DNA of 64,000 nucleotides from the NCBI RefSeq assembly GCF_011634895.1, contig NZ_SIRR01000008.1, forward strand, positions 248,001 to 312,000, given 5' to 3'. The notes under the pieces were generated by a model. The model saw only the letters and a program-made list of their open reading frames with translations, ran no database searches and had not been told where the DNA came from. Each line of letters begins with the position of its first letter. Position 1 is the stretch's first letter. The position numbers and the translations under genes are program-made. Below are positions 7,873-17,743 of the stretch, piece after piece. The DNA is from Rheinheimera pleomorphica (GTDB lineage: Bacteria; Pseudomonadota; Gammaproteobacteria; Enterobacterales; Alteromonadaceae).

Positions 7873-9231
7873 ATGCATGTGCAATTAAACCCGCTTGGGT
7901 CGATGGACTTATTATCACAGTTGGAAGTTGACCATTTAAAACAAAACACCCAGCAGGAGGCCTTCCGGTTATTTCGCAACTGCTGCCTGGCAGTACTGAA
8001 TGTTGGCAGCCATACCGACAGCTCAGCAGAAATTTATGAGCAATACAAGGATTTCGCCGTTAACCTGCTAAGCCGCGAGCGCGGTATCAAAATAGAGTTG
8101 TTTAACCCACCGCTCAGCGCCTTTGTTGATGGTCAAATTATCAAAGGTATCCATGAGCATCTGTTTGCGGTGCTACGTGATATTTTGTTTTACCACAGCC
8201 GGCTGCAAAGCAATAAAAGTTGGCTGGATTTAAGCAACAGCGCCCATATTACCCATACCGTGTTTGATATTTTGCGTAACGCCCGTGTTATCGATGCCAG
8301 TAACGAGCCCAATATGATTGTCTGCTGGGGCGGCCACTCCATTAATGAAGCTGAATACAAATACACCAAAGAAGTCGGTTATGAGCTTGGCTTACGCGGT
8401 ATGGATATTTGTACCGGTTGCGGCCCGGGCGCGATGAAAGGCCCGATGAAAGGCGCCACTATTGGCCACACCAAGCAGCGCCGTAACAGTGGCCGCTACC
8501 TTGGCTTAACCGAGCCCGGCATTATCGCTGCCGAGCCCCCCAACCCTATTGTTAACGAGCTGGTGATCCTGCCCGACATTGAAAAACGCCTCGAAGCTTT
8601 TGTCCGCGTAGCCCACGGCATTATTGTGTTTCCGGGCGGCGCCGGTACAGCTGAGGAATTACTCTACTTGCTGGGTATCATGCTGCACCAGGACAACCAG
8701 CAGCAAACCTTGCCCATTATTCTTACCGGCCCGAAACAAAGTGAAGCGTATTTTCGTGAGATCGCCAGTTTTATCGCCAGCACCCTGGGCGATAACGCCC
8801 TACAACTGATTGAAATTATTATTGATGACGCCCCCGCCGTCGCGCGTAAGTTGAAGCTCGGCGCCGCTGAAGTGCGCCACTACCGCAAATCAGTGGGTGA
8901 TGCTTATCACTTTAACTGGACCTTACAAATAGAACCGGGATTTCAGCAACCTTTTATCCCGAATCACCAGAATATGGCCGCACTGGACTTGCACCTTAAC
9001 CAGGACAGCGCAACACTGGCGGCAAACCTACGCCGGGCGTTTTCCGGTATTGTCGCCGGCAATGTGAAAGACGACGGTATTAAAGCCATTCGCCAACATG
9101 GTCCGTTTCAGCTAAGTGGTGAGCCTAAACTGATGCAAATGATGGATACCTTGCTGCAAGCCTTTGTTGATCAGGGACGGATGAAGCTGCCTGGCAGCAA
9201 ATACGAGCCCTGCTACAAGGTTGTGCGCTAA
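7873..9231 (+). CDS. ppnN: Nucleotide 5'-monophosphate nucleosidase PpnN
   Basis: A 452-residue cytosolic enzyme of the YgdH/PpnN family. It cleaves purine and pyrimidine nucleoside monophosphates to base and ribose 5-phosphate, and in E. coli is stimulated by (p)ppGpp. The LOG-type Rossmann core has CWGGHSI near 151, TGCGPGAMKG at 181-190 and the catalytic motif PGGAGTAEE at 254-262. N- and C-terminal extensions give the full PpnN length (E. coli 454). Shine-Dalgarno AAAGGAG. Its stop abuts the xni ATG with no gap. Confidence 0.95.
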   Translation: MHVQLNPLGSMDLLSQLEVDHLKQNTQQEAFRLFRNCCLAVLNVGSHTDSSAEIYEQYKDFAVNLLSRERGIKIELFNPPLSAFVDGQIIKGIHEHLFAVLRDILFYHSRLQSNKSWLDLSNSAHITHTVFDILRNARVIDASNEPNMIVCWGGHSINEAEYKYTKEVGYELGLRGMDICTGCGPGAMKGPMKGATIGHTKQRRNSGRYLGLTEPGIIAAEPPNPIVNELVILPDIEKRLEAFVRVAHGIIVFPGGAGTAEELLYLLGIMLHQDNQQQTLPIILTGPKQSEAYFREIASFIASTLGDNALQLIEIIIDDAPAVARKLKLGAAEVRHYRKSVGDAYHFNWTLQIEPGFQQPFIPNHQNMAALDLHLNQDSATLAANLRRAFSGIVAGNVKDDGIKAIRQHGPFQLSGEPKLMQMMDTLLQAFVDQGRMKLPGSKYEPCYKVVR

Positions 9232-10041
9232 ATGACCCACTTGCTGTTAATCGATGCGCTTAACCTGATCCGCCGCCTGTACGCCGTACAGGAGCGGCCT
9301 TATTTGCCCTTGCCGGATGACGTAGCGGAAAGCACCAAAACGCAGATCATCCGCAACACTGAAGCCATGCTGCGCCAGGCCTTGCTAAGGCTGCAACAGG
9401 AACTGCAGCCCAGCCACGCTTTATTGGTATTTGATGGCAGAGACAGTGTCTGGCGTAAACAGCTCTATCCCGACTACAAAGCCAACCGTAAGCCCATGCC
9501 GGCCATTCTGGCTGAGGCTTTGCCACTGTTGAAGCAGCAGGCATCAGACAACGGCTTTAACAGTGTGCAACAGGATGATTATGAAGCAGACGATGTGATT
9601 GCTTCCATTGCGGTAAAGATGGCCCGGCATGGCCAACAGGTCACCATAGTATCGACAGATAAAGGTTTCTTACCCTTGTTGTCGGCACAGATCCATATTT
9701 ACGATGCCTTTGCCCGCCAACAGCACAGCGCTGAAGCCGTGCTGCAAAAATTTGGCGTTGATACTTCGCAGCTAGTGCGATACTGGAGCCTGGTCGGCGA
9801 CAGCACCAATAATATTCCCGGTGTTAACGGCATAGGCCCCAAAGGGGCTCACGACTTGCTGGCGCTGGGCGCTACCCTTACCGAGGCACTGGAACACCCG
9901 GATTGCCATAAAAAGTTAAAACAGAAAATTTTACAGCACAAAGAGCAGATTAAAATCTTTATGCAAATCTTAAGTTTAAAAACAGATGTTCAGCTGGGGC
10001 TGAACCTGCAGCAAATGCGTATTGGTTATGCTACTTCGTAG
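9232..10041 (+). CDS. xni: Flap endonuclease Xni (ExoIX)
   Basis: A 269-residue FEN-family protein like E. coli Xni/ExoIX, which processes flap structures in DNA and resembles the 5'-nuclease domain of PolI. The N-terminus has LLIDALNLIRRLYA. VFDGRDSVWRKQLYPDYKANR (about 63 onward) and DDYEADDVIASIA carry the metal-binding acids. GVNGIGPKGAHDLL is the helix-3-turn-helix. It begins on the base after the ppnN stop, so translation is coupled. Its last 14 bases overlap the DUF3192 start. The ppnN-xni neighbourhood is also known in enterobacteria. Confidence 0.93.
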   Translation: MTHLLLIDALNLIRRLYAVQERPYLPLPDDVAESTKTQIIRNTEAMLRQALLRLQQELQPSHALLVFDGRDSVWRKQLYPDYKANRKPMPAILAEALPLLKQQASDNGFNSVQQDDYEADDVIASIAVKMARHGQQVTIVSTDKGFLPLLSAQIHIYDAFARQQHSAEAVLQKFGVDTSQLVRYWSLVGDSTNNIPGVNGIGPKGAHDLLALGATLTEALEHPDCHKKLKQKILQHKEQIKIFMQILSLKTDVQLGLNLQQMRIGYATS

Positions 10042-10471
10042 CGACAGCCACAGTAAGCCGTCCGCGCTGGTATGGCTTTATAACAACAAACTTAGCGCCT
10101 TTGCCGTGGGTATCCTGATTTATCTGCTGCTGACCCTTGCCGTGTTGAACTGGTATCCGGATGATGTTGAACAAATGACCTGGGTTGACCGGGAAGTGTT
10201 TAACCATAAGATCATCAGCCAGTATCAGCTAAGCGACAATATCAGCCAGCAGCAGGTGTTACAGCGTCTTGGTAGCCCGGATATTACCGCGGCCCTGCAA
10301 GCAGATAACCAGCTGTATCAGGTGTTATATTACCGTACGCATCGTAATACCCCTGATGGCATCACAACGGCAGATGAATGCACCGCCTTATTATTTAAAA
10401 ACCGTCGCCTGATTGCGATAGGCGCTCCTGCAGTGCAACAATATCAAACCCTTGTCAGCACTACCGACTAA
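10028..10471 (+). CDS. DUF3192 family membrane protein
   Basis: A 147-residue DUF3192 protein. The ATG at 10028 lies inside the end of xni (14-base overlap); the longer frame would need a TTG. Unlike the lipoprotein at 2752-3111, it has an uncleaved membrane anchor (about residues 24-42) and no lipobox Cys. The conserved C-terminal blocks align with the paralogue: VLQRLGSPDI, VLYYRTHRNTPDG and DECTALLFKNRRL. Function unknown; probably faces the periplasm. It is the third gene of the ppnN-xni unit. Confidence 0.8.
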   Translation: MLLRSDSHSKPSALVWLYNNKLSAFAVGILIYLLLTLAVLNWYPDDVEQMTWVDREVFNHKIISQYQLSDNISQQQVLQRLGSPDITAALQADNQLYQVLYYRTHRNTPDGITTADECTALLFKNRRLIAIGAPAVQQYQTLVSTTD

Positions 10472-10550
10472 GTTACATTGTAGTTTTATTACAACATTCA
10501 GCAAACTTATACAGGGTATAAATGGCAAAACTGGCGTTAACCCGTCGCAA

Positions 10551-10581
10551 ACTGGCGTAATGTGCCGAAAAATGCTATATT
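10551..10581 (+). promoter_or_regulatory. Candidate icd promoter with extended -10
   Basis: TGCTATATT (10573-10581) is a good extended -10 element. A weak -35-like TGGCGT lies 17 bases upstream. Transcription from here would give a leader of about 57 bases to the icd ATG. Motif-based only. Confidence 0.35.
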
Positions 10582-10644
10582 CTGCGCCGTTTCCAGGCCC
10601 GTCAGAGGCCCCTTTTCGAATAATTACGACAGCTAAGGATCCCC

Positions 10645-11652
10645 ATGAGCAAGCAAACTATTACTGTCATAAAAGGCGACGGCATAGGCCCGAGCATTGT
10701 TGAAGCCGCTATTGCGGTGTTAGATAAAGTTGGCTGTGATTTTGACTACGAGTACGTTGATGCCGGCTTGACCGCACTGGAGAAAACCGGTGAGTTGCTG
10801 CCGCAAGCGACGCTGGATGCCATAGCACGTAACAAGATCACGCTGAAAGGCCCATTGACGACACCAGTAGGTGAAGGCTTCACGTCAATTAATGTCACCC
10901 TGCGCAAAAAGTTTAATCTGTACTCTAACGTGCGGCCGGTTATTTCGTTTAAAGGCACCAAGGCGCGCTACGAAAACATCGACATTATCACCATCCGGGA
11001 AAACACGGAAGGCATGTACTCAGGCCATGGTCAGGTTGTATCGGAAGATGGTTTGGTTGCCGAAGCTACCAGTATTGTCACCAAAGAAGGTGCCCGTCGT
11101 ATTGCCGAGTTTGCCTTTGAAACAGCACGGCGCGAAAAACGCAAAAAAGTGACCATAGTGCATAAAGCCAATATCTTAAAATCGACCTCTGGGCTGTTTT
11201 TAAAAACTGCCCGTGAAGTGGCCGCTAAGTATCCGGATATTGAAGCGCAGGAAATGATTGTCGACAATGCTTGCATGCAGCTGGTGATGAACCCGCAGCA
11301 ATTCGACGTTATTGTTACCACTAACCTGTTTGGCGATATTTTATCTGATCTGTGTGCCGGCTTAGTTGGCGGCTTAGGCATGGCGCCAGGCGCGAACATT
11401 GGCGCCGATTGCGCTATTTTTGAAGCGGTACACGGCAGTGCGCCTGATATTGCCGGTAAAAACCTGGCGAACCCCAGTTCAGTGATCCTGGCATCGATTC
11501 AGATGTTAGAATACTTAGGTATGCAGGATAAAGCCGAGAAAATCCGCAATGCTCTGGCCGATGTCATTGCCAGCGGCGACCGCACGACCCGTGATCTGGG
11601 TGGTAGCTTTGGTACCACTGACTTTACCGCGGCCGTATTAGAGCGTTTATAA
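10645..11652 (+). CDS. icd: Isocitrate dehydrogenase, NAD-type
   Basis: Oxidatively decarboxylates isocitrate to 2-oxoglutarate in the TCA cycle. At 335 residues it is the short, mitochondrial-like form, not the 416-residue E. coli enzyme. Substrate residues are visible: Ser81 and Asn83 in TSINVTLR, Arg97, a Lys in VHKAN (174) and Asp231/Asp235 in FGDILSD. The cofactor loop reads HGSAPDIAG with Asp268-Ile269. The NADP enzymes have Lys-Tyr at these sites, and Asp-Ile is the NAD signature, so NAD is the predicted cofactor. AAGGA precedes the ATG. It is monocistronic, with its own terminator. aceA and aceB in this window compete for the same substrate pool. Confidence 0.93.
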   Translation: MSKQTITVIKGDGIGPSIVEAAIAVLDKVGCDFDYEYVDAGLTALEKTGELLPQATLDAIARNKITLKGPLTTPVGEGFTSINVTLRKKFNLYSNVRPVISFKGTKARYENIDIITIRENTEGMYSGHGQVVSEDGLVAEATSIVTKEGARRIAEFAFETARREKRKKVTIVHKANILKSTSGLFLKTAREVAAKYPDIEAQEMIVDNACMQLVMNPQQFDVIVTTNLFGDILSDLCAGLVGGLGMAPGANIGADCAIFEAVHGSAPDIAGKNLANPSSVILASIQMLEYLGMQDKAEKIRNALADVIASGDRTTRDLGGSFGTTDFTAAVLERL

Positions 11653-11668
11653 GCCGTTATTTTGCTAA

Positions 11669-11697
11669 AATAGCCACCTTCTGGTGGCTATTTTTTT
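11669..11697 (+). terminator. Rho-independent terminator of icd
   Basis: 10-bp stem (11669-11678 with 11683-11692), TTCT loop and a run of T directly after it. Canonical. Confidence 0.93.
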
Positions 11698-11720
11698 GTC
11701 AGCAACAACGAGGATATGGC

Positions 11721-11945
11721 ATGTCGCAACCGAATAACCCGCTGCACGGCGTTACGCTGGAGCAAATCGTTACTGCCCTGGTCGACCATTTCGGCTGGCC
11801 TGGTCTGGCAAAGCAGGTAGACATCAACTGCTTTAAAGTGGATCCCTCGGTAAAAAGCAGTTTGAAGTTTCTGCGAAAAACACCGTGGGCACGGGAAAAA
11901 GTCGAGCAGCTGTATATTGCAAAAAAGCTTTATCAGCAGCGCTGA
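11721..11945 (+). CDS. VF530 family DNA-binding protein (DUF2132)
   Basis: A 74-residue basic protein matching the VF530/DUF2132 family, named from a structure-solved Vibrio fischeri protein with a DNA-binding-like fold. Blocks: [40 protein letters not shown] and [12 protein letters not shown]. Physiological role is not established. Its last codons form one arm of a long hairpin, so the gene runs into its own terminator. It lies downstream of the icd terminator and needs its own promoter in the short gap. Confidence 0.88.
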   Translation: MSQPNNPLHGVTLEQIVTALVDHFGWPGLAKQVDINCFKVDPSVKSSLKFLRKTPWAREKVEQLYIAKKLYQQR

Positions 11946-11954
11946 TAAAGCTTT
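11924..11954. terminator. Bidirectional terminator, VF530 / purine salvage operon
   Basis: 14-bp perfect stem (11924-11937 with 11941-11954) and a 3-base loop. Read on the minus strand it is followed by a run of T, so it is best suited to end the deoB-deoD-gpt-deaminase transcript; on the plus strand it overlaps the VF530 stop codon. Confidence 0.8.
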
Positions 11955-11990
11955 TCAAACCGGTCAGAGCATAACACCTGGGCACTGGCA

Positions 11991-12560
11991 TCAGCCGTTA
12001 TAAATGGTGCCACCGCTGTGCAGGTAAGCATCCAGCACCGCTTTAGCTTCATCGCGCAGCACCTGTCGCACCACTTCAACACCGGTATTTTTCAGATAAT
12101 CGTAGCTAGTGTCATACACCGGGCCTTCATCAAAGCCAATAGCACGGGCATCGTCTGCGGTAGCGGCACACACCAGGCGTTTAACACCACTCCATAAGGT
12201 GCCGCCCAGGCACATAGCGCAGGGCTCGCATGACGTAAACAACTCTCGTTTGACACCGTCGGCCGATAAACTAAAGCTCTGCACACTTTGCTCTGCCAGC
12301 ATTATCGCCATCATTTCACCATGCGCCGTCGAGTTATGCAGCGGCATGACGCGGTTCACACCAACGCTAACCAGTTTACCGCTGGCACAATCAAAAATAG
12401 CACTACCAAAAGGGCCACCGCTACCACGCAGCACGTTTTGCCGGGACAGCTCTACCGCCAGCGCCATTTTTTCTTCATCGTTTTGATACACTTTTTGCCA
12501 GTCAACGACCTCGTCAATCCATGCTGGTAAATGTAGTGTTAATTGCTGTACTGCGCTCAT
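11991..12560 (-). CDS. Nucleoside/guanine deaminase of the CDA superfamily
   Basis: A 189-residue zinc-dependent deaminase. The zinc site is clear: His80-Gly-Glu82 (catalytic Glu) and CEPCAMC with Cys114 and Cys117 as ligands. Length and the [12 protein letters not shown] and N-terminal blocks fit the guanine deaminase-like/nucleoside deaminase branch rather than TadA or cytidine deaminase. It is the last gene of a purine salvage operon: its ATG overlaps the gpt stop. Guanine or a related purine is therefore the likely substrate, converting it to xanthine, which Gpt can use. Substrate is inferred from context. Confidence 0.82.
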   Translation of the reverse strand: MSAVQQLTLHLPAWIDEVVDWQKVYQNDEEKMALAVELSRQNVLRGSGGPFGSAIFDCASGKLVSVGVNRVMPLHNSTAHGEMMAIMLAEQSVQSFSLSADGVKRELFTSCEPCAMCLGGTLWSGVKRLVCAATADDARAIGFDEGPVYDTSYDYLKNTGVEVVRQVLRDEAKAVLDAYLHSGGTIYNG

Positions 12561-13030
12561 TATTTATCTGCCAGCGGTTTGCTGTAAGCCAGTTCCATAT
12601 CCCAGGGCAGCTGGATCCAAGTGTCCTGTTCAATATCGGTAATATAGTGATCCACCAAAGGTTTACCCTGCGGCTTGGCATACACGGTAACAAAACAGGC
12701 CTTTGGAAAGTGCTCGCGCAGCGCTTTAGCGGTTTCACCGGTATCAACCAGGTCATCGACAACTAACAGCTGCTCAGAATCGGCCAGGCTGGCATCTTTT
12801 AACACACTTAAGCTGCCTTGCTTGTCATGCTCATAGCTGGCAACACAGATACTGTCGACCACACGAATATTTAATTCACGCGCCAGTATCGCTGCCGGCA
12901 CCAGGCCGCCCCGGCTTACCGCGACAATAGCGCTGTAGTTTTTGCCCAGCAACTGATGCGCCAGCTCTTTGGTTGCGCGGTGAAAGGCTTCCCAGGAAAC
13001 ATAAAACATTTTATTAGTGGATAACGACAT
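12560..13030 (-). CDS. gpt: Xanthine-guanine phosphoribosyltransferase
   Basis: Transfers phosphoribose from PRPP to guanine, xanthine or hypoxanthine. 156 residues from ATG 13030; a longer frame to 13060 is unlikely because it would abut the deoD stop and lengthen the protein beyond the family norm (E. coli 152). Hallmarks: [20 protein letters not shown], the PRPP loop [17 protein letters not shown] and [17 protein letters not shown]. It is closely related to E. coli Gpt throughout. It sits between deoD and the deaminase, so purine bases released by DeoD can be recaptured at once. Confidence 0.93.
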   Translation of the reverse strand: MSLSTNKMFYVSWEAFHRATKELAHQLLGKNYSAIVAVSRGGLVPAAILARELNIRVVDSICVASYEHDKQGSLSVLKDASLADSEQLLVVDDLVDTGETAKALREHFPKACFVTVYAKPQGKPLVDHYITDIEQDTWIQLPWDMELAYSKPLADK

Positions 13031-13060
13031 TATTTTGTCCTGCAACAGATTAAACGGCAA

Positions 13061-13762
13061 TTATAAACAGCCCAGGGCCACTTCAACCATTTCGTTAAAA
13101 CTGGTTTGACGCAGCTCAGCACTTAAGGCCTCGCCGGTACGGATATGATCGCTGACGGTAAAGATCGCCAGCGCATTAATACCGTACTCTGCTGCCACAC
13201 CATATAAACCGGCTGCTTCCATTTCTACCGCCAGCACGCCATACTTTTCCAGCGTATCGAACAGGGTTTCGCTTGGGTTATAGAATAAATCAGAGGTAAA
13301 CACATTACCGACTTTGACATTAATATTTTTCGCCCGTGCTGCACTCACGGCCTTTTCCAGCAATTCAAAGCTGGCAATCGCCGCAAAATCCATACCGGCC
13401 AGGCGATTACGGTTTACGCTGGAGTCGGTACTGGCGCCCATACCAATGACCACATCGCGCACCTTAACATCCAGTGGCAAGCCGCCGCAGGAGCCAATGC
13501 GGATAATGTTCTTCACATCATAAAACTTCACCAGTTCAGTCGCGTAGATTGACATCGACGGTACACCCATACCCGAGCCCAGTACACTGACCGGCTTCCC
13601 GTTATAAGTGCCGGTATAACCGAACATATTACGCACGGTATTGACACAAACCGCATCGGTTAAAAAAGTTTCAGCGATATGCTTAGCACGCAACGGATCG
13701 CCCGGCATCAGTACCGTAGGGGCAAAAGCGCCTGCTGGCGCATTAATATGTGGAGTAGCCAT
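13061..13762 (-). CDS. deoD: Purine nucleoside phosphorylase DeoD
   Basis: Phosphorolyses purine (deoxy)ribonucleosides to base and (deoxy)ribose 1-phosphate. 233 residues, the hexameric bacterial type. Visible family blocks: [20 protein letters not shown] with the phosphate-binding Gly/Arg, [32 protein letters not shown], and [10 protein letters not shown] with the catalytic Asp. It starts 9 bases after deoB on the same strand. Its product feeds DeoB; its bases feed Gpt. Confidence 0.96.
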   Translation of the reverse strand: MATPHINAPAGAFAPTVLMPGDPLRAKHIAETFLTDAVCVNTVRNMFGYTGTYNGKPVSVLGSGMGVPSMSIYATELVKFYDVKNIIRIGSCGGLPLDVKVRDVVIGMGASTDSSVNRNRLAGMDFAAIASFELLEKAVSAARAKNINVKVGNVFTSDLFYNPSETLFDTLEKYGVLAVEMEAAGLYGVAAEYGINALAIFTVSDHIRTGEALSAELRQTSFNEMVEVALGCL

Positions 13763-13771
13763 AAGGGTCTC

Positions 13772-14986
13772 TTAGTTAATTTTATCTATAAAGGAGTCGC
13801 CGTACGCCATGGCGTCCAACGCAAAATAATCTGCCAGGGTCTGGCCAATATCGGCAAAGCTCATGCGCTCGCCTAAATCGGTTGCCTGCATCAGCGGCTT
13901 ATACGCCAATACCGGAATATATTCGCGGGTATGCTCGGTGCCATGCCAGGTGGGGTCACAGCCATGATCGGCAGTCAGGATCATTAAGGTGTCATCACCA
14001 CAGGCCGCCATTAACTGGGGCAAGCGGCTGTCAAAATATTCCAACGCCTCGCCATAGCCAATCGGATCACGGCGATGGCCAAAATTCTGGTCAAAATCCA
14101 CCAGATTAGTAAATACCAGGCTATTATCTGGCTGTGTGGCCATTTCTGCCACAGTGGTATCAATCAGTGCGGCAAGCCCCGTCGCTTTAATATTTTCGCT
14201 AATGCCTTGATGGGCATAGATGTCAGCAATTTTACCGATACTGATCACCGTTCCCCCCGCAGCGGTCAGTTTATCTAACACTGTTGGCGCTGGCGGCAAC
14301 ACCGAATAATCACGCCGGTTGCCGGTTCGGGCATAGTTAGCAGCATTATCACCTAAAAATGGCCGGGCAATAACGCGGCCAATATTGTGATCATCCAATA
14401 ATTCGCGCGCGACCTGACAAAACTGCAGCAGTTTTTCCAAACCGAAATGTTGTTCATGCGCCGCGACCTGAAACACACTGTCGGCCGAGGTATAGCAAAT
14501 TGGCTTGCCTGTTTTAATATGTTCATCACCCAGCCGTACCAGAATATCGGTGCCTGAAGCATGACAATTGCCTAAAATGCCCGGCACACCGGTGCGACGA
14601 CAAAGTTCATCAAGCAATGCCGGCGGAAAGCTGTCCGTTTTGTCGTGAAAATAGCCCCAGTCAAACAGTACCGGTACACCGGCAATCTCCCAGTGACCAC
14701 TGGGGGTGTCTTTGCCGCTGCTCAGTTCGCGGGCATAGCCATAGGCGCCAACCACTGCATCGGTATCAGCCACATCGGCTTGCTGCCCTTGCGACGCTGC
14801 GCTAGCCGCTTTTACCAGCCCCAGTCGCGCCAGGTTCGGTAGCGCCAATTGGCGGCCTTTTACCGCTTTAAAGGCTTTGGCAATACTGGCAAAAGTATTA
14901 GCACCGACATCGCCAAATGTAGCGGCATCCGGCGCATAACCAATGCCAAAACTATCCAATACCAGGATCACTGCTTTTTTTGCCAT
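13772..14986 (-). CDS. deoB: Phosphopentomutase DeoB
   Basis: Interconverts (deoxy)ribose 1-phosphate and 5-phosphate. A 404-residue alkaline-phosphatase-superfamily metalloenzyme. N-terminal metal site [13 protein letters not shown] with [19 protein letters not shown]; and the C-terminal metal motif [19 protein letters not shown] are all intact. It is the first gene of the four-gene operon deoB-deoD-gpt-deaminase. deoC and deoA, its usual partners, are not adjacent here. The roughly 150 bases upstream should carry the operon promoter; I could not identify a confident DeoR or CytR/CRP site. Confidence 0.96.
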   Translation of the reverse strand: MAKKAVILVLDSFGIGYAPDAATFGDVGANTFASIAKAFKAVKGRQLALPNLARLGLVKAASAASQGQQADVADTDAVVGAYGYARELSSGKDTPSGHWEIAGVPVLFDWGYFHDKTDSFPPALLDELCRRTGVPGILGNCHASGTDILVRLGDEHIKTGKPICYTSADSVFQVAAHEQHFGLEKLLQFCQVARELLDDHNIGRVIARPFLGDNAANYARTGNRRDYSVLPPAPTVLDKLTAAGGTVISIGKIADIYAHQGISENIKATGLAALIDTTVAEMATQPDNSLVFTNLVDFDQNFGHRRDPIGYGEALEYFDSRLPQLMAACGDDTLMILTADHGCDPTWHGTEHTREYIPVLAYKPLMQATDLGERMSFADIGQTLADYFALDAMAYGDSFIDKIN

Positions 14987-15143
14987 CGTCCTGCTCCTGA
15001 CATCTTTGCGCTGTCTTGCGACTTAATCATCCCAGCATAACCGCTGGCCGGACGATACAACAGCAGACAGACACTTTTTAAAAAGGGCACGCAGTGTAAA
15101 ACGAAGCATAAATCTTTACAACTGCCTGTTGCGCTAAAAACAC

Positions 15144-15168
15144 AAAACCCGCCATAACGGCGGGTTTT
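15144..15168 (-). terminator. Rho-independent terminator of the prolyl oligopeptidase gene
   Basis: 10-bp perfect stem (15144-15153 with 15159-15168) and a 5-base loop, arms beginning AAAA and ending TTTT. It is 17 bases past the peptidase stop on the minus strand. Confidence 0.88.
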
Positions 15169-15184
15169 GTCAGCAAAACCTGCG

Positions 15185-17350
15185 TTATGGCAGTTGCTGA
15201 TACCCCATATTGTATAAGGTAAAGCTGAAGATATCCGCCATTTGCTCAATCTGTTTTGACACCGGCGTGCCGGCGCCATGGCCAGCATTGGTTTCAATAC
15301 GGATCAACTGCGGGTTAACTCCGGCATCTTTGGCTTGCAGCTCGGCAGCGAACTTAAACGAATGCGCCGGTACCACACGGTCGTCATGATCGGCCGTGGT
15401 AACCATGGTTGCCGGATAAGTCACGCCGGCTTTCACGTTGTGCACCGGTGAATACCCCAACAGGTAGTCAAACATTTCTTTGCTTTGCTCACTGGTACCA
15501 TAATCGTACGCCCAGCCCGCACCAGCAGTGAAGGTATGATAACGCAGCATATCCAGCACACCAACCGCCGGCAACGCCACTTTAACCAGCTCTGGCCGTT
15601 GCGTCATGACTGCGCCCACCAGCAAGCCACCGTTTGAACCACCGCGGATCGCCAGCTTGTTGCTGGAGGTATACCCTTGCTGTTGCAGATATTCGGCCGC
15701 AGCAATAAAGTCATCAAACACGTTTTGCTTTTGTAACTGCGTACCCGCCTGATGCCAGGCTTTGCCGTACTCGCCGCCGCCGCGTAGATTCGGCACCGCA
15801 TAAACGCCACCCATATCCAGCCAAACCGCATTTGGAATACTGAACCCCGGCGTCAGGCTGACATTAAAGCCACCATAACCGTATAAAATGGTCGGGTTAG
15901 TGCCATCACGTTTTAAACCTTTTTTGTAGCTGATAATCATCGGCACCTTAGTGCCATCTTTTGAGCTGTAGAACACCTGCTCAGACACATAGTTCTCACT
16001 GTCAAACGTAGCACCTGATTTGCGGTATAACGCCGACTCACCTTCTGCTGGCGAAAAACGATAAATAGTTTGTGCCGTGGTATAGTTGGTAAAGGTGTAA
16101 TACAAGGTGTCATCAGCTTTTTTGCCGCTGAAGCCGCCAACACTGCCCACGCCAGGCAGGCTGATATCGCGCACTAATTTACCGCTGTAATCATACTGCT
16201 GCACTTTCGCTATCGCATCGACCATATACTCGGCGAAGATGTAGCCGCCACCGGTAGAAACGCTAAGCACATGTTCAGTTTGCGGGATCAGGTCAACCCA
16301 GTGCTCAGCTTGGGGCTGAGCCGCATCCACCACCACAACTTTTTTGTTTGGTGCATTCAGGTTCGTCACCAGATATAGCTTGCTGCCGTCGTTATCCAGC
16401 AGTTCAGTATCGGAATCCGTGTGATCCAGCACTGTTACCAGCGGGCTATCAGGCTTGGTTAAATCTTTTAAAAACAGTTTATTGCCAGATGTGGACACCG
16501 CCGCTGAAATCAACAAATAGCGGTCATCCTCGGTGACAGCAGCCCCAACATAGCGATGTTTTTCTGCCTCAGTGCCACCAAAGACCACAGCATCCTCTTT
16601 TTGTGCTGTACCCAGTTTATGATAATACAACTTATGCTGATCGGTTTTGGCCGACAGTTCACTGCCATCCGGCTTGTCGTAGCTGGAATAATAGAAGCCC
16701 TCATTGCCGCGCCAACTGATACCGCTAAACTTTACATCGACCAGCTCTGCTTCCAGCGGCTGCTTAGTTTCAACGTCAATAACGATAATTTTGCGCCAAT
16801 CGCTACCGCCCTCTGAAATCGAGTACGCGAGCTTAGAACCGTCTTTAGAAAAGCTGACTTCGGCCAGTGAAGTCGTACCGTCTTCGCTAAACGTATTCGG
16901 GTCTAAAAAGACTTCGCTTGTGCCATCGTCTAACTGGCGATACAACACATACTGGTTTTGCAGGCCATCGTTTTTATAAAAATAGGTATATTTACCTTCT
17001 TTAAATGGCGCACTGACTTTTTCGTAATTCCATGAAGAGGCCAGCTTTTGTTTGATTTGCTCGCGGTACGGAATTTGCTCCAGGTAACTAAAGGTTACCT
17101 TATTCTGTGCCTTTACCCAGGCTTCAGTTTCGCTGCTACGATCATCTTCCAGCCAGCGGTACGGGTCGGCAATTTGTTGCTCAAAATAGCTGTCTACCAC
17201 ATCACCTTTCGCCGTTTGCGGATAGGTAATAGCGGCTTGTTTCGATTCGGTCATAGTAATACTGTTCGGCTCATTTACGCTGTCGGTACCCGGTGCGCCG
17301 CCACAGGCGGCCAGCAAAGATACGGTGAGAATACTAAAGAGGTGTTTCAT
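15185..17350 (-). CDS. Prolyl oligopeptidase, S9A family lipoprotein
   Basis: A 721-residue prolyl endopeptidase that should cleave short peptides after Pro. The signal peptide ends in LLAAC with Cys16, so it is lipid-anchored in the envelope, unlike cytosolic mammalian enzymes. The N-terminal PREP segment ([10 protein letters not shown] at 61-70) leads into a seven-bladed propeller (about 120-470). The catalytic alpha/beta-hydrolase domain follows: Ser572 in GGSNGG, Asp657 in DHDDRVVP and His691 in NAGHGAG. GYGGFN and NLRGGGEYG are also typical. It stands alone, with its own terminator and next to tRNA-Phe upstream. A role in peptide scavenging is inferred from location. Confidence 0.95.
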   Translation of the reverse strand: MKHLFSILTVSLLAACGGAPGTDSVNEPNSITMTESKQAAITYPQTAKGDVVDSYFEQQIADPYRWLEDDRSSETEAWVKAQNKVTFSYLEQIPYREQIKQKLASSWNYEKVSAPFKEGKYTYFYKNDGLQNQYVLYRQLDDGTSEVFLDPNTFSEDGTTSLAEVSFSKDGSKLAYSISEGGSDWRKIIVIDVETKQPLEAELVDVKFSGISWRGNEGFYYSSYDKPDGSELSAKTDQHKLYYHKLGTAQKEDAVVFGGTEAEKHRYVGAAVTEDDRYLLISAAVSTSGNKLFLKDLTKPDSPLVTVLDHTDSDTELLDNDGSKLYLVTNLNAPNKKVVVVDAAQPQAEHWVDLIPQTEHVLSVSTGGGYIFAEYMVDAIAKVQQYDYSGKLVRDISLPGVGSVGGFSGKKADDTLYYTFTNYTTAQTIYRFSPAEGESALYRKSGATFDSENYVSEQVFYSSKDGTKVPMIISYKKGLKRDGTNPTILYGYGGFNVSLTPGFSIPNAVWLDMGGVYAVPNLRGGGEYGKAWHQAGTQLQKQNVFDDFIAAAEYLQQQGYTSSNKLAIRGGSNGGLLVGAVMTQRPELVKVALPAVGVLDMLRYHTFTAGAGWAYDYGTSEQSKEMFDYLLGYSPVHNVKAGVTYPATMVTTADHDDRVVPAHSFKFAAELQAKDAGVNPQLIRIETNAGHGAGTPVSKQIEQMADIFSFTLYNMGYQQLP

Positions 17351-17461
17351 TTACGGGGACTCCCTGTTTCTTGTTGTTATAACGCGGATGAGCTTAACAA
17401 AGATGTCCGGTTTTGCCTATTTCTGCTCAACAGGTTTTACGTGGCGGTTGTCGGAAAAGCA

Positions 17462-17486
17462 AAAAGCCCGTCCTAAGACGGGCTTT
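17462..17486 (-). terminator. Terminator of tRNA-Phe
   Basis: 10-bp stem (17463-17472 with 17477-17486), 4-base loop, T-run on the minus strand, 11 bases past the tRNA 3' end. Confidence 0.9.
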
Positions 17487-17496
17487 AGCATAATGA

Positions 17497-17572
17497 TGGT
17501 GCCCAGAGGCGGAATCGAACCACCGACACGCGGATTTTCAATCCGCTGCTCTACCGACTGAGCTATCTGGGC
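17497..17572 (-). tRNA. tRNA-Phe (GAA)
   Basis: A 76-base tRNA read on the minus strand: acceptor GCCCAGA pairing with TCTGGGC, discriminator A and encoded CCA; D-arm AGCTCAGTCGGTAGAGC; anticodon loop with GAA inside GATTGAAAATC; T-arm GGTTCGATTCC. All stems are intact. It is followed by its own terminator and not clustered with other tRNAs. Confidence 0.97.
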
Positions 17573-17743
17573 AACGCGGGTCGTATTAAACGGATTTTAC
17601 GATATTAAGTCAACAGATATTTTAACTGGCAAGGTGCGTTAGCTTATTCATTGAACAAAACGCTGCAATAGACAGCAATTAATGAAAAAAAGGCGGCATT
17701 AACAACCAAATAAGCAGCTACTTTACTAGCCAACATTGTTAAA

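Noticed and set aside
10452-10703. 83-codon frame bridging the DUF3192-icd gap
   Set aside because: Overlaps the icd promoter and start out of frame, with no Shine-Dalgarno or family match.
17048-17476. 142-codon plus-strand frame over the 5' end of the peptidase gene
   Set aside because: Shadow of the prolyl oligopeptidase signal and N-terminal region; it also reads into the tRNA terminator.
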